64,000 nucleotides of DNA from Alicycliphilus denitrificans K601 (lineage in GTDB: Bacteria > Pseudomonadota > Gammaproteobacteria > Burkholderiales > Burkholderiaceae_C). The stretch spans positions 4,372,501 to 4,436,500 of the forward strand of contig NC_015422.1 in NCBI RefSeq assembly GCF_000204645.1, written 5' to 3'. Position 1 is the first letter of the stretch. Each line of letters opens with the position of its first letter. Position numbers and translations under genes: made by a program. Shown here piece after piece: positions 35,764 to 45,129 of this stretch. Under the pieces are notes generated by a model. The model worked only from the letters and a program-made list of their open reading frames with translations, ran no database searches and was not told where the DNA came from.

Positions 35764-36699
35764 ATGGCCGAAAAGAAGCTCCAGCCGATCATCATCAAGC
35801 GCATCAAGAAGGGCGGCCACGCTGCCCATGGCGGCGCCTGGAAGATCGCCTACGCCGACTTCGTGACGGCCATGATGGCCTTCTTCCTGCTGATGTGGCT
35901 GCTGGGCTCCACGGCCAAGGGCGAGCTGCAGGGCATCGCGGCGTATTTCGCGTCGCCGCTGAAGGTGGCGATGCAGGGCGGCGACGGCGCGGGCAACAGC
36001 TCCAGCGTGATTCCGGGCGGCGGCAACGACCTGTCCAAGGTGCATGGCCAAGTGCGCCGCTCCGACTCCGAGAGCAACACCAGCACGCGCAGCATCGACA
36101 CGGTGCGCGCCGAGCGCGCCCGCCTGGACGCGCAGCGCATCAAGGCGCTGCAGTCCAAGATCGACGCCATGATCACCGAGAACCCGCGACTGAACGAGTA
36201 CCGCTCGCAGATCCGCATCGACGTGACGCCCGACGGGCTGCAGATACAGATAGTGGACGACCAGAACCGCCCCATGTTCGACAGCGGCAGCGCGCTGGTC
36301 AAGCCCTACATGCGCGACATCCTGCGCGAGATCGGCGCGGCCCTGGGGAGCGTGGAGAACCGCATCAGCCTGGCGGGCCACACCGACGCCGCGCCATACG
36401 GCAATGGCGACCGCGGCTACAGCAACTGGGAGCTGTCGGCCGATCGCGCGAACGCCTCGCGCCGCGAGCTGGTGGCCGCCGGCATGCCCGACGCCAGGCT
36501 AGGCCGCGTGGTGGGCCTGGCGGCCAGCGACCTGCTGGAGCCGGACAACCCGCGCGCGCCGGTGAACCGCCGTATCACGATCACCGTACTCACGCACGAG
36601 GCCGAGGAGCGGCTCATGGGCAAGAAGAACGTTGCATTCCCCCTGCCACCGGCCGATGCCGAAAAGCAGGACAATCCGACGCCTCCCCCCCAAAAATAA
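35764..36699 (+). CDS. motB: Flagellar stator protein MotB
   Basis: 311 residues. One membrane segment with the proton-carrying Asp32 (AYADFVTAMMAFFLLMWLLG) and a C-terminal OmpA-like peptidoglycan-binding domain (ISLAGHTDAAPYGNGDRGYS, NWELSADRANASRREL). ATG at 35764. Followed by a 69-bp gap to cheY. Confidence 0.97.
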   Translation: MAEKKLQPIIIKRIKKGGHAAHGGAWKIAYADFVTAMMAFFLLMWLLGSTAKGELQGIAAYFASPLKVAMQGGDGAGNSSSVIPGGGNDLSKVHGQVRRSDSESNTSTRSIDTVRAERARLDAQRIKALQSKIDAMITENPRLNEYRSQIRIDVTPDGLQIQIVDDQNRPMFDSGSALVKPYMRDILREIGAALGSVENRISLAGHTDAAPYGNGDRGYSNWELSADRANASRRELVAAGMPDARLGRVVGLAASDLLEPDNPRAPVNRRITITVLTHEAEERLMGKKNVAFPLPPADAEKQDNPTPPPQK

Positions 36700-36768
36700 G
36701 TAACAATATGTCGCATTGCCGACAACCGTCCAACCATAGTCCCCCCACTTGCACCGAAAGGGTCCTTC

Positions 36769-37155
36769 GTGTCCTCCGCCCTTCGCTTTCTGATCGTTGA
36801 CGATTTCTCCACCATGCGGCGCATCGTCCGCAACCTGCTCAAGGAAAGCGGCTACACCGAGGCCGACGAGGCCGAGGACGGCGTGGTGGCGCTGAACAAG
36901 CTGCGCAACGGCAAGTTCGACTTCGTGGTCTCGGACATCAACATGCCCAACATGAACGGTTTCCAACTGCTCACCGAGATCAAGAAGGACGACACGCTCA
37001 AGCACCTGCCGGTGCTCATGGTGACGGCCGAGGCGCGCAAGGAAGACATCGTGGCCGCGGCCCAGGGCGGCGCGGCCGGTTACATCGTCAAGCCCTTCAC
37101 CAAGGCCACGCTTGAGGAGAAGGTTGCGCTGATCCTGAAAAAAATGGGGCTGTGA
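36769..37155 (+). CDS. cheY: Chemotaxis response regulator CheY
   Basis: 128 residues, classical CheY. Acidic pair DD 11-12, phospho-acceptor Asp56 in [22 protein letters not shown] with switch Thr, and IVKPFT. GTG start at 36769 after GAAAGGG; no nearby ATG. Coupled to cheZ by a 4-bp overlap, so this is the copy whose phosphate is removed by CheZ and which most likely binds FliM. Confidence 0.96.
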   Translation: MSSALRFLIVDDFSTMRRIVRNLLKESGYTEADEAEDGVVALNKLRNGKFDFVVSDINMPNMNGFQLLTEIKKDDTLKHLPVLMVTAEARKEDIVAAAQGGAAGYIVKPFTKATLEEKVALILKKMGL

Positions 37156-37790
37156 GCATGCAGGCAGAGGACCAGGATGCGGTTGCGCCCAGCGCGGCGG
37201 GCCCCATTCACAACCAGATCGGCCTGCTCACGCGCCAGCTGCACAACGCGCTCAACGAGCTGGGCTACGCCGACCAGCTGCGCGGCAGCATGGGCGAGCT
37301 GCCCGACGCGCAAAGCCGCCTGTCCTACATCGCGCGTCTCACGGGCGAGGCGGCAGAGAAGGTGCTCTCGCGCGTGGAACAGGCAAAGGCCCAGCACGAC
37401 TACATCGCCAGCGAGACGCGCCGCGTGGTCGCCTCCCTGGTGGCCGACCCGGTGGCGGCCGTGGCCAAGGGGGAGATCTTCAACTTCCTCACCGACGTGG
37501 AACGCGTGACCAAGGAAGCGGACACCCACCTCACCGAGATCATGATGGCGCAGGACTTCCACGACCTCACCGGCCAGGTGATCGCGCGCGTGGTGAACCT
37601 GGCGGCCACCATCGAGCAGCAGCTCGTGCAGCTGCTGATACAGACCGCGCCGCCGCAGGCGGCCCCGCAGCCGCCCGCCGAGCCGCGCCGCGAACACCTG
37701 CAAGGCCCCGTGGTCAACCCCGAATCGACGCCCGACGTGGTAACCAGCCAGTCGCAGGTGGACGACCTGCTCGCCAGCCTGGGGTTCTGA
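37152..37790 (+). CDS. cheZ: CheY-P phosphatase CheZ
   Basis: 212 residues. Long four-helix bundle with the active-site motif [12 protein letters not shown] (Asp and Gln four apart) and the C-terminal CheY-binding peptide [12 protein letters not shown] after a Pro/Gln linker. GTG at 37152 overlaps the cheY stop; ATG at 37158 two codons on is an equal alternative. Confidence 0.95.
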   Translation: MSMQAEDQDAVAPSAAGPIHNQIGLLTRQLHNALNELGYADQLRGSMGELPDAQSRLSYIARLTGEAAEKVLSRVEQAKAQHDYIASETRRVVASLVADPVAAVAKGEIFNFLTDVERVTKEADTHLTEIMMAQDFHDLTGQVIARVVNLAATIEQQLVQLLIQTAPPQAAPQPPAEPRREHLQGPVVNPESTPDVVTSQSQVDDLLASLGF

Positions 37791-37886
37791 AGCCCCGCCC
37801 TGAATAGCGCCGCCCCAGCCCCTTTATTCGGGCTTTCTCTTTCCCTTCGGCTCCCGACAATGGCCTGACCCTGACGTCATGCCGCC

Positions 37887-39047
37887 ATGAGTTCGAGCCA
37901 AGACAAAAACCTACCCGCCACCGAGCGCAAGCTGCAGAAGGCCCGCAGCGACGGCCAGGCCGCGCGCTCGCGGGACCTGTCGCACCTGGCCATCCTGGGC
38001 ACGGGTGCGCTGGCGCTGCTGGTGCTGGCGCCCTGGTTCGTGGAATACCTGCAGCGCGCCCTGCGCCAGCAGTTGGTGTTCAACGCCGCCACCGTGCAGA
38101 TGCCGGGCGAGATGCTCTCGCGCCTGCGCACCATGGCCGGCGTGGGCCTGCTGGCCAGCGCCGCGTTCGCGCTGCTGACGAGCGGGGCAGCGCTGCTGAG
38201 CGCCATCGGCGCGGGCGGCTGGATCTTCAGCCTCAAGCCCATCACGCCGCAGTTCAACCGGCTCAACCCGCTGTCGGGCTTCGCCAACCTGTTCTCCAAG
38301 CAGCAGATGGCCAACGTGGCCAAGATGGTGCTGATGACGGGCATCCTCGCGGCGGTGGCCTGGAACTTCATGGGCCGCAGCATCGAGCAGATGGCCGCGC
38401 TGGTACTGCAGCCCTCACCGCTGTCGCTGCGCCACGCGGGGCAGTGGATCGTCTCGGGCATGAGCCTGCTGCTGCTCGTGGTCTTCCTGTTCGCCGTGAT
38501 CGACGTGCCGCTGCAGGCATTCTTCTTCAAATCGCGCCTGAAGATGAGCCACGAGGAAGTCAAGCAGGAGCACAAGGAGTCGGACGGCAACCCGCAGCTC
38601 AAGGGCCGCCAGCGCCAGCGCGCGCGCGAGATCGCCGACCGCGCCAGCATCGCCGCGGTACCGAAGGCCGACTTCGTGGTCATGAACCCCACGCACTACG
38701 CCGTGGCCCTGAAGTACGACGAGGCCAGCATGGGCGCGCCCCAGGTGGTCTCCAAGGGCACGGACCTGCTGGCCTTCAGGATCCGCGAACTGGCCCAGCA
38801 GCACGGCGTACCGGTGCTGCAGTCGCCCATGCTGGCGCGCGCGCTGTATGCCCACGCCGAGCTGGAGCAGCCCATCCCCGCGCAGCTCTACACCGCCGTG
38901 GCCCAGGTGCTGGCCTATGTGTACCGCCTGAAGGCCGCGCTGCGCGGCGCGGGCCCCATGCCCGAGGCCCAGCCCGTGCCCGACGCACACATTCCGCCCG
39001 AACTCGACCCGCACCACAAGCCGGCCACGGCCCCAGGTAACGCATGA
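37887..39047 (+). CDS. flhB: Flagellar export switch protein FlhB
   Basis: 386 residues. Four membrane segments in the first 210 residues, then a cytoplasmic domain with the self-cleaving NPTH motif at 267-270 (FVVMNPTHYAVALKY). Controls the switch from rod/hook to filament export together with FliK. The tail past residue 360 is Pro-rich. Stop overlaps flhA (ATGA). Confidence 0.97.
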   Translation: MSSSQDKNLPATERKLQKARSDGQAARSRDLSHLAILGTGALALLVLAPWFVEYLQRALRQQLVFNAATVQMPGEMLSRLRTMAGVGLLASAAFALLTSGAALLSAIGAGGWIFSLKPITPQFNRLNPLSGFANLFSKQQMANVAKMVLMTGILAAVAWNFMGRSIEQMAALVLQPSPLSLRHAGQWIVSGMSLLLLVVFLFAVIDVPLQAFFFKSRLKMSHEEVKQEHKESDGNPQLKGRQRQRAREIADRASIAAVPKADFVVMNPTHYAVALKYDEASMGAPQVVSKGTDLLAFRIRELAQQHGVPVLQSPMLARALYAHAELEQPIPAQLYTAVAQVLAYVYRLKAALRGAGPMPEAQPVPDAHIPPELDPHHKPATAPGNA

Positions 39048-41134
39048 GCACGCCCTCCCCCCTCCACTCCATGCGCCAATGGGCCGGCGTCCACGGCTCG
39101 GCCCTGCAGGGGCTGTCGGCCCCGCTGCTCGTGGTGGCCATCCTGGCGCTGATGGTGCTGCCCATCCCCGCGTGGCTGCTCGACACCTTCTTCACGCTCA
39201 ACATCGCCGTGGCGCTGATGGTGATGATGGTGGCGGCCTACATGGTGCGGCCGCTGGACTTCGCAGCCTTCCCCTCGGTGCTGCTGCTCACGACCTTGAT
39301 GCGCCTGTCGCTCAACGTGGCCTCCACGCGCGTGGTGCTGCTGGAGGGCCACACGGGCCCGGGCGCGGCAGGCGCGGTGATCGAGGCCTTCGGCCACTTC
39401 CTGATCGGCGGCAACTTCGCCGTGGGCCTGATCGTGTTCGCCATCCTGGTGGTCATCAACTTCGTGGTGGTGACCAAGGGCGCGGAGCGCATCGCCGAGG
39501 TCTCAGCGCGCTTCACGCTGGACGCCATGCCCGGCAAGCAGATGGCCGTGGACGCCGATCTGAACGCCGGCCTGATCGACGAGAAGGAGGCCAAGCGCCG
39601 CCGCGCCGAGGTGCAGGAGGAGGCCAACTTCTTCGGCTCCATGGACGGCGCGAGCAAGTTCGTGCGCGGCGACGCCATCGCCGGCATCCTGATCCTGATC
39701 ATCAACATCGTGGGGGGCTTCGCCATCGGCATGCTGTCGCATGGCCTGTCGGCAGGCGACGCGGCCAACAGCTACATCCTGCTGGCCGTGGGCGACGCGC
39801 TCGTGGCGCAGATCCCGGGGCTCTTGATCTCGGTGGCCGCGGCCATGGTGATCTCGCGCGTGGGCAAGGAAGAGGACATGGGCCGCCAGATCGTGCAGCA
39901 GCTGTTCATGTCGCCGCGCGTGCTGGGCATGGCGGGCGCCATCCTGGTGCTGCTGGGCCTGATCCCGGGCATGCCGCACGCGGTGTTCCTGCTCATGGGC
40001 AGCAGCCTGGGCTGGGCCGCCTGGCTGCTGCTGCAGCGCCAGAAGCAGGCGGCCGTGGAGCCCGAGGCGCCGCCCGCCCCCGTGGGCGACGGCGAGGCCA
40101 GCTGGGACGACCTGCAGCCCGTGGACCTGCTGGGCCTGGAGCTGGGCTACCGGCTGATCGCCCTCGTGGACAAGAACCGCCAGGGCGACCTGCTCACGCG
40201 CATCAAGGGCGTGCGCCGCAAGTTCGCGCAGGAGGTGGGCTTCCTTCCGCCGGCCGTGCACGTGCGCGACAACCTGGAGCTCAAGCCGAGCAGCTACCGC
40301 GTGCTGCTGCGCGGCGTGGTGGTGGGCGAGGGCGAGGCGCATCCGGGCATGTTCCTGGCCATCAACCCCGGCGGCATCTCCACGCCGCTGATCGGCACGC
40401 CGACGACCGACCCGGCCTTCGGCCTGCCCGCGCACTGGATCGACGCGGCCCAGAAGGAAGCGGCACAAATGGCGGGCTTTACCGTGGTTGATTCGGAAAC
40501 CGTGATGGCGACCCATTTGTCACACTTGATGCAAGTGCACGCCGCCAAGCTCCTGAGCCGCACCGAGACGCAGCAGCTCGTCGAGCATGTGGCCCGGCTG
40601 GCACCCAAACTGATCGAGGAAGTCGTACCCAAGATGGTCTCCATCACCACGTTCCAGAAGGTGCTGCAGCTGCTGCTGGAGGAGTCCGTGCACATCCGCG
40701 ACATCCGAACCATCATCGAGACGCTGGCCGAGCATGCCGGCGGCACGCAGGACCCGGCCGAGCTGGCGCGGCGCGTGCGCATCGCCCTTTCGCCGGCCAT
40801 CGTGCAGCAGATCTACGGCCCCACGCGCGAGCTCAGCGTCATCGCCATCGAGCCCGGCCTGGAGCGCCTGCTGGTGCAGGCCCTCTCCAACGCCAACGGC
40901 CCGGCACTGGACCCCGGCGTGGCCGACCTGCTCACGCGCAAGGCCGCCGAGGTGGCGCTCAAGCAGGAGGAGATGGGCATGCCCGCCTGCCTGCTGGTGC
41001 CCGACGCGATCCGCAGCGCCATCGCGCGCCTGGTGCGCCGCGTGGCGCCGCGCCTGCAGGTGCTGGCGCACAGCGAGATCCCTGAAACCCACACCATCCG
41101 CATCGGCCCCATCCTCCAAGGTGCATCGTCATGA
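39044..41134 (+). CDS. flhA: Flagellar export gate protein FlhA
   Basis: 696 residues. Eight predicted membrane segments in the N-terminal half, the conserved FHIPEP-family stretch (FTLDAMPGKQMAVDADLNAG), RGDAIAGILILIINIVGG, and a large cytoplasmic domain that binds chaperones and substrates. Overlaps flhB and flhF by 4 bp each, so the three are translationally coupled. Confidence 0.97.
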   Translation: MSTPSPLHSMRQWAGVHGSALQGLSAPLLVVAILALMVLPIPAWLLDTFFTLNIAVALMVMMVAAYMVRPLDFAAFPSVLLLTTLMRLSLNVASTRVVLLEGHTGPGAAGAVIEAFGHFLIGGNFAVGLIVFAILVVINFVVVTKGAERIAEVSARFTLDAMPGKQMAVDADLNAGLIDEKEAKRRRAEVQEEANFFGSMDGASKFVRGDAIAGILILIINIVGGFAIGMLSHGLSAGDAANSYILLAVGDALVAQIPGLLISVAAAMVISRVGKEEDMGRQIVQQLFMSPRVLGMAGAILVLLGLIPGMPHAVFLLMGSSLGWAAWLLLQRQKQAAVEPEAPPAPVGDGEASWDDLQPVDLLGLELGYRLIALVDKNRQGDLLTRIKGVRRKFAQEVGFLPPAVHVRDNLELKPSSYRVLLRGVVVGEGEAHPGMFLAINPGGISTPLIGTPTTDPAFGLPAHWIDAAQKEAAQMAGFTVVDSETVMATHLSHLMQVHAAKLLSRTETQQLVEHVARLAPKLIEEVVPKMVSITTFQKVLQLLLEESVHIRDIRTIIETLAEHAGGTQDPAELARRVRIALSPAIVQQIYGPTRELSVIAIEPGLERLLVQALSNANGPALDPGVADLLTRKAAEVALKQEEMGMPACLLVPDAIRSAIARLVRRVAPRLQVLAHSEIPETHTIRIGPILQGASS

Positions 41135-42693
41135 ACATCAAACGCTTTACCGCCCCCACCGCCCGCGAGGCCCTGGCCAAGGCGCGCATGGCCTTCGGCG
41201 AGGGCACGCTGATCCTGTCCAACCGCCCCACGGCCGATGGCGTGGAGGTGATGGCCACGGCCGAGGAGAGCCTGTCGAGCAGCCTGCACGGCGGCGCCGA
41301 GCCCGCGCCCAGCCGCCTGCAGGAGCGCGCCGACGACATGGCCGCAAGCCAGCCCATGCGCGCGCAGAAGGAACTGCCCCGCCCCGCGCCCGGTGCGGCA
41401 CAGCCCGGCACCGAGGCACGCGGCACCGTCGCCAAGGACACGGAGCAGCTGGCCATGAGCACGCTGTCGTTCCAGGACTACGTGCGCGAGCGCATGCTGC
41501 GCCGCCGCCACGAGGCCCTGCACGGCACGGGCGCCGCAGCGCCCCTGGGCGAGCGCGCGGCCCTGGAACGCCACGCGGCGCCGGAGCTGCCCGCGCAGCC
41601 CCCCGCGAGCCCCCCCGTGGCACGCCACAACCCGCTGCGCACGATGCACGCGGCCCTGGGGGCCGAGCAGCTCACGCCGCGCCGCGGCGAAGCGCCCGCC
41701 CCGGCGGCCAACGCCGCCCCCACGCTGGCCGCGGGGCTGGGACAGCAGAACCTGATGAAGGAACTGCAGTCCATGAAGGACCTGATCGAGGACCGCTTCA
41801 ACACCCTGGCCTGGCTGGGCCAGGCGCGCCAGAACCCGATCCAGTCCAACCTGATGCTCAAGCTCATCCGCGCGGGCTATTCGCCGGCGCTCTCGCGCGC
41901 CGTGCTGGAACACCTGCCCGAGCAGCTGGGCGCGCAGGACGCTGTGCGCTGGCTCATGGACGTGCTCGAACGCAACCTGCACACCGACGCGCAGGCGCTG
42001 CCGCTGTACGAGGAAGGCGGCATCTACGCCATGGTGGGCGCCACCGGCGTGGGCAAGACCACCACCACCGCCAAGCTGGCCGCGCTGTGCGCACGCATCC
42101 ACGGCCCGGCCAGCGTGGGCCTGATCACGCTGGACACCTACCGCGTAGGCGCGCACGAGCAGCTGCGCTCCTACGGCCGCATGCTGGGCGTGGTGGCGCA
42201 CCTGGCGCACGACCGCGCCGCGCTGCAGGACCTGCTGGGCCTGCTGGCCGGCAAGAAGATGGTGCTCATCGACACCACGGGCGTGGCCCCGCGCGACCCG
42301 CGCAAGCGCGAGCTGCTCGACGTGCTGCAACTCCCCGGCGTGCATCGCCTGCTGGTGCTCAACGCCAGCAGCCACGGCGACACGCTGGACGACGTGCTCA
42401 CCGGCTTCAAAACCGACGGCTCGCAACAGGCCATCCTGTCCAAGGTGGACGAGGCCGTGAAGCTCGGCCCGGCCCTGGACGCGCTGATCCGCCACCAGAT
42501 GGTGCTGCGCGGCGTAACCAACGGCCAGCGCGTGCCCGAGGACTGGGAGGCCGCCGACGCGCACAAGCTCGTGCGCGCCTCCATGCGCACGAACGTGAAG
42601 TCGGCCTTCGACCCCAAGGTCAGCGAGCTCAACTTCTTCTTCTCGCCGGCCGCCGAGGCGGTCCACGAACAAGGACTGGCCGATGTTGCTTGA
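41131..42693 (+). CDS. flhF: Signal-recognition-particle-like GTPase FlhF
   Basis: 520 residues. Basic N-terminal B domain (KRFTAPTAREALAKARMAFG), a long Ala/Pro-rich linker, then N and G domains with P-loop GATGVGKTTTTAKLA near residue 302, LITLDTYRVGAHEQL, LIDTTG and SKVDEAVKLGP. Sets flagellar position and number in polar flagellates. Followed by the FlhG-position gene, which overlaps it by 11 bp. Confidence 0.94.
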   Translation: MNIKRFTAPTAREALAKARMAFGEGTLILSNRPTADGVEVMATAEESLSSSLHGGAEPAPSRLQERADDMAASQPMRAQKELPRPAPGAAQPGTEARGTVAKDTEQLAMSTLSFQDYVRERMLRRRHEALHGTGAAAPLGERAALERHAAPELPAQPPASPPVARHNPLRTMHAALGAEQLTPRRGEAPAPAANAAPTLAAGLGQQNLMKELQSMKDLIEDRFNTLAWLGQARQNPIQSNLMLKLIRAGYSPALSRAVLEHLPEQLGAQDAVRWLMDVLERNLHTDAQALPLYEEGGIYAMVGATGVGKTTTTAKLAALCARIHGPASVGLITLDTYRVGAHEQLRSYGRMLGVVAHLAHDRAALQDLLGLLAGKKMVLIDTTGVAPRDPRKRELLDVLQLPGVHRLLVLNASSHGDTLDDVLTGFKTDGSQQAILSKVDEAVKLGPALDALIRHQMVLRGVTNGQRVPEDWEAADAHKLVRASMRTNVKSAFDPKVSELNFFFSPAAEAVHEQGLADVA

Positions 42694-43486
42694 CACCGCC
42701 ATGCACCAGGCCATGGGCCTGCACAGCCTCACCCCGCAGAGTGACCTGCGCCTGCTGGCCGTGCTGAGCCAGCCCGACGGCGGCCCCTGGCTGGAGATGC
42801 TGTGGCAGCTGTGCGCGCACCTGCAGCGCCTGGGCTACCCCGTGGTGGTGCTGGACGGCACCGCGCGCGAAGAGCCGCACGCCCCCGGGCTCGCGCAGCT
42901 GCTGGGCCCCGCGCCCTGGCCCGGCGCCGGGGCGCTGGACACGGCGGCCGCCGGCGCCTCGCTGGCCGTGCTGCCTGCCGCCCGCGGCCTGGCCTGGCTG
43001 GCGGAGCAGGCCCAGGCGGAAGAAGAAGGCACGGCCGCGCTGCGGCGCCTGCACCCGCTGTTCCGCGCCTATGCGCTCGTGGTGCTGCACGCGCCGCCCG
43101 AGCGGCTCGCGCCGTTGCTGCACGGCAGCGCCAGCATGCCGCTGATCATGACCGGCCCCGGCACGCAGGGCATGGTGCGCTGCTACCGCCAGCTCAAGCA
43201 CATGGCGCTACATGCGGGCGTGCGCTGCACCGTGGCCGCCATCGTGCCGCCGGGCGTCGCCCCGCAGCCGCAGCAGACCGCCCAGACCCTGGCGACCTTG
43301 CAGCGCAGCGCCCACAAGCACCTGGGCCTGCCCATCCACACCACCACGGTGACCGCCGCACGCGCGCAGGACATCCAGCGCCTGGCCCTGCAACTGCTGG
43401 AAAATGCCGGTACCCTGGACGCCGCCCTGCCCCTGCTGCACGCGCAGGGCTGCACCGCCCTCTCTCCCCTGGACCGGAGCCACTGA
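42683..43486 (+). CDS. FlhG-position protein lacking a P-loop
   Basis: 267 residues between flhF and fliA, the place of FlhG/FleN (MinD-like ATPase). The start looks like a MinD fold (LRLLAVLSQPDGGPWLEMLW, then LGYPVVVLDGTAREE), but the expected KGGVGKT-type loop is replaced by SQPDGGP and no other Walker A is visible. The middle (FRAYALVVLHAPPERLAPLL) and end (CTALSPLDRSH) keep the general layout. It may be a pseudo-ATPase partner of FlhF or a degenerate FlhG. No frameshift is seen. Confidence 0.7.
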   Translation: MLLDTAMHQAMGLHSLTPQSDLRLLAVLSQPDGGPWLEMLWQLCAHLQRLGYPVVVLDGTAREEPHAPGLAQLLGPAPWPGAGALDTAAAGASLAVLPAARGLAWLAEQAQAEEEGTAALRRLHPLFRAYALVVLHAPPERLAPLLHGSASMPLIMTGPGTQGMVRCYRQLKHMALHAGVRCTVAAIVPPGVAPQPQQTAQTLATLQRSAHKHLGLPIHTTTVTAARAQDIQRLALQLLENAGTLDAALPLLHAQGCTALSPLDRSH

Positions 43487-43491
43487 CCCCT

Positions 43492-44208
43492 ATGTACACA
43501 GCGAAAGGCCAGCTCGACCGGGACGCGCTGTTTCACCAGCACCTGCCCCTGGTGCGGCGCATCGCGCACCACATGATCGCCAAGCTCCCGCCCAACGTGG
43601 AGCTCGATGACCTGGTCCAGGTCGGCATGATCGGCCTGACCGACGCGCTCTCGCGCTACGAGGCGGCCCAGGGCGTGCAGTTCGAGACCTTCGCCAGCCA
43701 GCGCATCCGCGGCGCCATGCTCGACGAGCTGCGCGACGGCGACTGGATGAGCCGCGGCGCGCGCAAGAGCCAGAAGGAGATCGAGCAGGCCCTGCACCGC
43801 GTGGAGCAGCGCCTGGGCCGCAGCCCCATGGAGTCCGAGATAGCGGCCGAGCTGGGCATGGACCTGGCGGACTACCAGGCCCTGCTGGGCAAGGTGCGCG
43901 GCACGCAGCTCGTGTACCTGGAGGACATGGGCGGCGGCGAGGAGGGCGAGGAAGGCTTCCTGGACCGTCACGTGGCCGACGAGGGCGCCGACCCCATGGC
44001 CGTGCTGCGCGACCAGCGCCTGCGCACCTCGCTGGTGGCGGCCATCAAGCAGCTACCCGAGCGCGAGCAGCACATCATGGGTATGTACTACGAGCACGAC
44101 ATGAACCTCAAGGAAATCGCCGCCGTGCTGGGCGTGACCGAGTCGCGCGTGTGCCAGCTGCACAGCCAGGCGATTGCGCGGTTGCGGACCAAGATGCGGG
44201 GACATTAA
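43492..44208 (+). CDS. fliA: RNA polymerase sigma-28 factor FliA
   Basis: 238 residues. Region 2 (LPLVRRIAHHMIAKLPPNVE, DDLVQVGMIGLTDALSRYEA, FETFASQRIRGAMLDELR), region 3 and region 4 (LKEIAAVLGVTESRVCQLHS). Drives class III genes: flagellin, motA and flgM have matching promoters in this window. Held by FlgM (44712-45035) until hook completion. ATG at 43492, 5 bp after the previous stop. Confidence 0.97.
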   Translation: MYTAKGQLDRDALFHQHLPLVRRIAHHMIAKLPPNVELDDLVQVGMIGLTDALSRYEAAQGVQFETFASQRIRGAMLDELRDGDWMSRGARKSQKEIEQALHRVEQRLGRSPMESEIAAELGMDLADYQALLGKVRGTQLVYLEDMGGGEEGEEGFLDRHVADEGADPMAVLRDQRLRTSLVAAIKQLPEREQHIMGMYYEHDMNLKEIAAVLGVTESRVCQLHSQAIARLRTKMRGH

Positions 44209-44220
44209 GGCTTTTTGGCC

Positions 44221-44260
44221 CCTGGCGCGCTGTGGTATTGCGCTGGCAGCTATCTTTTTC
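44221..44260 (-). repeat. Dispersed ATAGCTGC repeat copy
   Basis: Minus strand reads ATAGCTGCCAGCGCAATACC, between the convergent ends of fliA and flgN; a possible shared terminator. Confidence 0.6.
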
Positions 44261-44337
44261 GGGTAATTGCTTTGGCGTTAGGTGTCGCTAGCCGGGATGT
44301 GCGAGCGGCCAGCCACGCTCAAAAAACCACCTGAACC

Positions 44338-44676
44338 TCACCCCGGCGCCCGGTAGATCCGAGCCCCCGGCGACGCAATGGAGGGCCCATAGGTCACCCC
44401 CTGCGCCGGCGGCAGCAGGGACGCCGCCTGCCGCTCGGTCAGCGCCAGCACGCGCGCCAGCTGGTCGCGCACCAGGCTCAGCCGCCGGGCGATGGCCTGC
44501 ACGCGCTCGGCCGCGCCCTGCGGCACGCCCGGGCCCAGGGCCTGGACGAGGGTGGTTGCCGCCTGGCGCAGCTGCGCGGCGGTTCGTTCGAGGGTCTGGG
44601 GGTCTGAGGACAGCAGCGCAGCCTGCATGTCCTGCAGCTGCGCCTCGATGGAGGAGAGCGTGTCGTCGAGCGGCAT
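44338..44676 (-). CDS. flgN: FlgN-like flagellar export chaperone
   Basis: 112 residues, mostly one long helical region (LSSIEAQLQDMQAALLSSD, ERVQAIARRLSLVRDQLARV) with a short Pro/Gly tail. Fits FlgN, the chaperone for FlgK and FlgL, by size, helical character and its place directly after flgM (35-bp gap); sequence conservation in this family is weak. Confidence 0.78.
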   Translation of the reverse strand: MPLDDTLSSIEAQLQDMQAALLSSDPQTLERTAAQLRQAATTLVQALGPGVPQGAAERVQAIARRLSLVRDQLARVLALTERQAASLLPPAQGVTYGPSIASPGARIYRAPG

Positions 44677-44711
44677 GGGGCGAATCTATGGCCGTCCGCC
44701 CCAGACGGCGG

Positions 44712-45035
44712 TCAGCCGCGGGAACGGGACAGGGTTTCGTAGGCGTTGGCCAGCAGCTTGTCGGCCACGGCCTCGGCATCGACCTTGAAGCTGCCGTTGT
44801 CGATGGCCGTCTTGACGGCCTTGACCTTGCCCGCGTCGAAGTCGGCCGTGCTGCGGCCAGCCTCCACGCCGCGCGCCGTGGCGGACAGCGTGACGGGCAC
44901 GCCGACAGCGGCGCGCGATGCGCTCTGGCTTGCTGCCTCGGCGGCGGGCGCGGGCGCGGCTGCCTTGGCCTGCTGCCGGGCGGCAGCGGCCTGCGACAAG
45001 GTGCTCGCAATATCCGGGTTGTTTCCAATCTTCAT
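44712..45035 (-). CDS. flgM: Anti-sigma-28 factor FlgM
   Basis: 107 residues. Disordered Ala/Gln-rich N-terminal half and the conserved C-terminal sigma-binding part (VKAVKTAIDNGSFKVDAEAV, ADKLLANAYETL). Exported through the finished hook, which frees FliA. ATG at 45035 has a GGAG site; the gene has its own sigma-28 promoter just upstream, giving negative feedback. Confidence 0.92.
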   Translation of the reverse strand: MKIGNNPDIASTLSQAAAARQQAKAAAPAPAAEAASQSASRAAVGVPVTLSATARGVEAGRSTADFDAGKVKAVKTAIDNGSFKVDAEAVADKLLANAYETLSRSRG

Positions 45036-45079
45036 CGCACTCTCCACCACCCCTGTGAGATGTGGGGCCAGTAGCCATG

Positions 45080-45106
45080 CTTTCGGCCGGCAGGGAGCAG
45101 ACTTTA
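45080..45106 (-). promoter_or_regulatory. Sigma-28 promoter of flgM
   Basis: Minus strand: -35 TAAAGTCT (45106-45099), 11-nt spacer, -10 GCCGAAAG (45087-45080). Seven of eight and six of eight matches to TAAAGTTT/GCCGATAA. Lies between the flgA stop and the flgM start. Confidence 0.85.
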
Positions 45107-45129
45107 GCGCTTTGTGCAGACAAAGCGCT
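45106..45129 (-). terminator. Perfect hairpin at the flgA-flgM junction
   Basis: Arms AGCGCTTTGT (45106-45115) and ACAAAGCGCT (45120-45129) with a GCAG loop. It begins at the flgA stop codon and its lower edge touches the flgM -35. No T-tract, so it may weaken read-through from flgA or stabilise the flgA mRNA. Confidence 0.5.

Noticed and set aside
36718..36725. GCCGACAA as a sigma-28 -10 for cheY-cheZ
   Set aside because: Good -10, but the -35 region at the right distance does not resemble TAAA; too weak to list.
41131..43486. Possibility that the FlhG P-loop was lost by a frameshift near the flhF end
   Set aside because: The other two frames around the start of the gene show no KGGVGKT-like sequence, so the loop is absent rather than out of frame.
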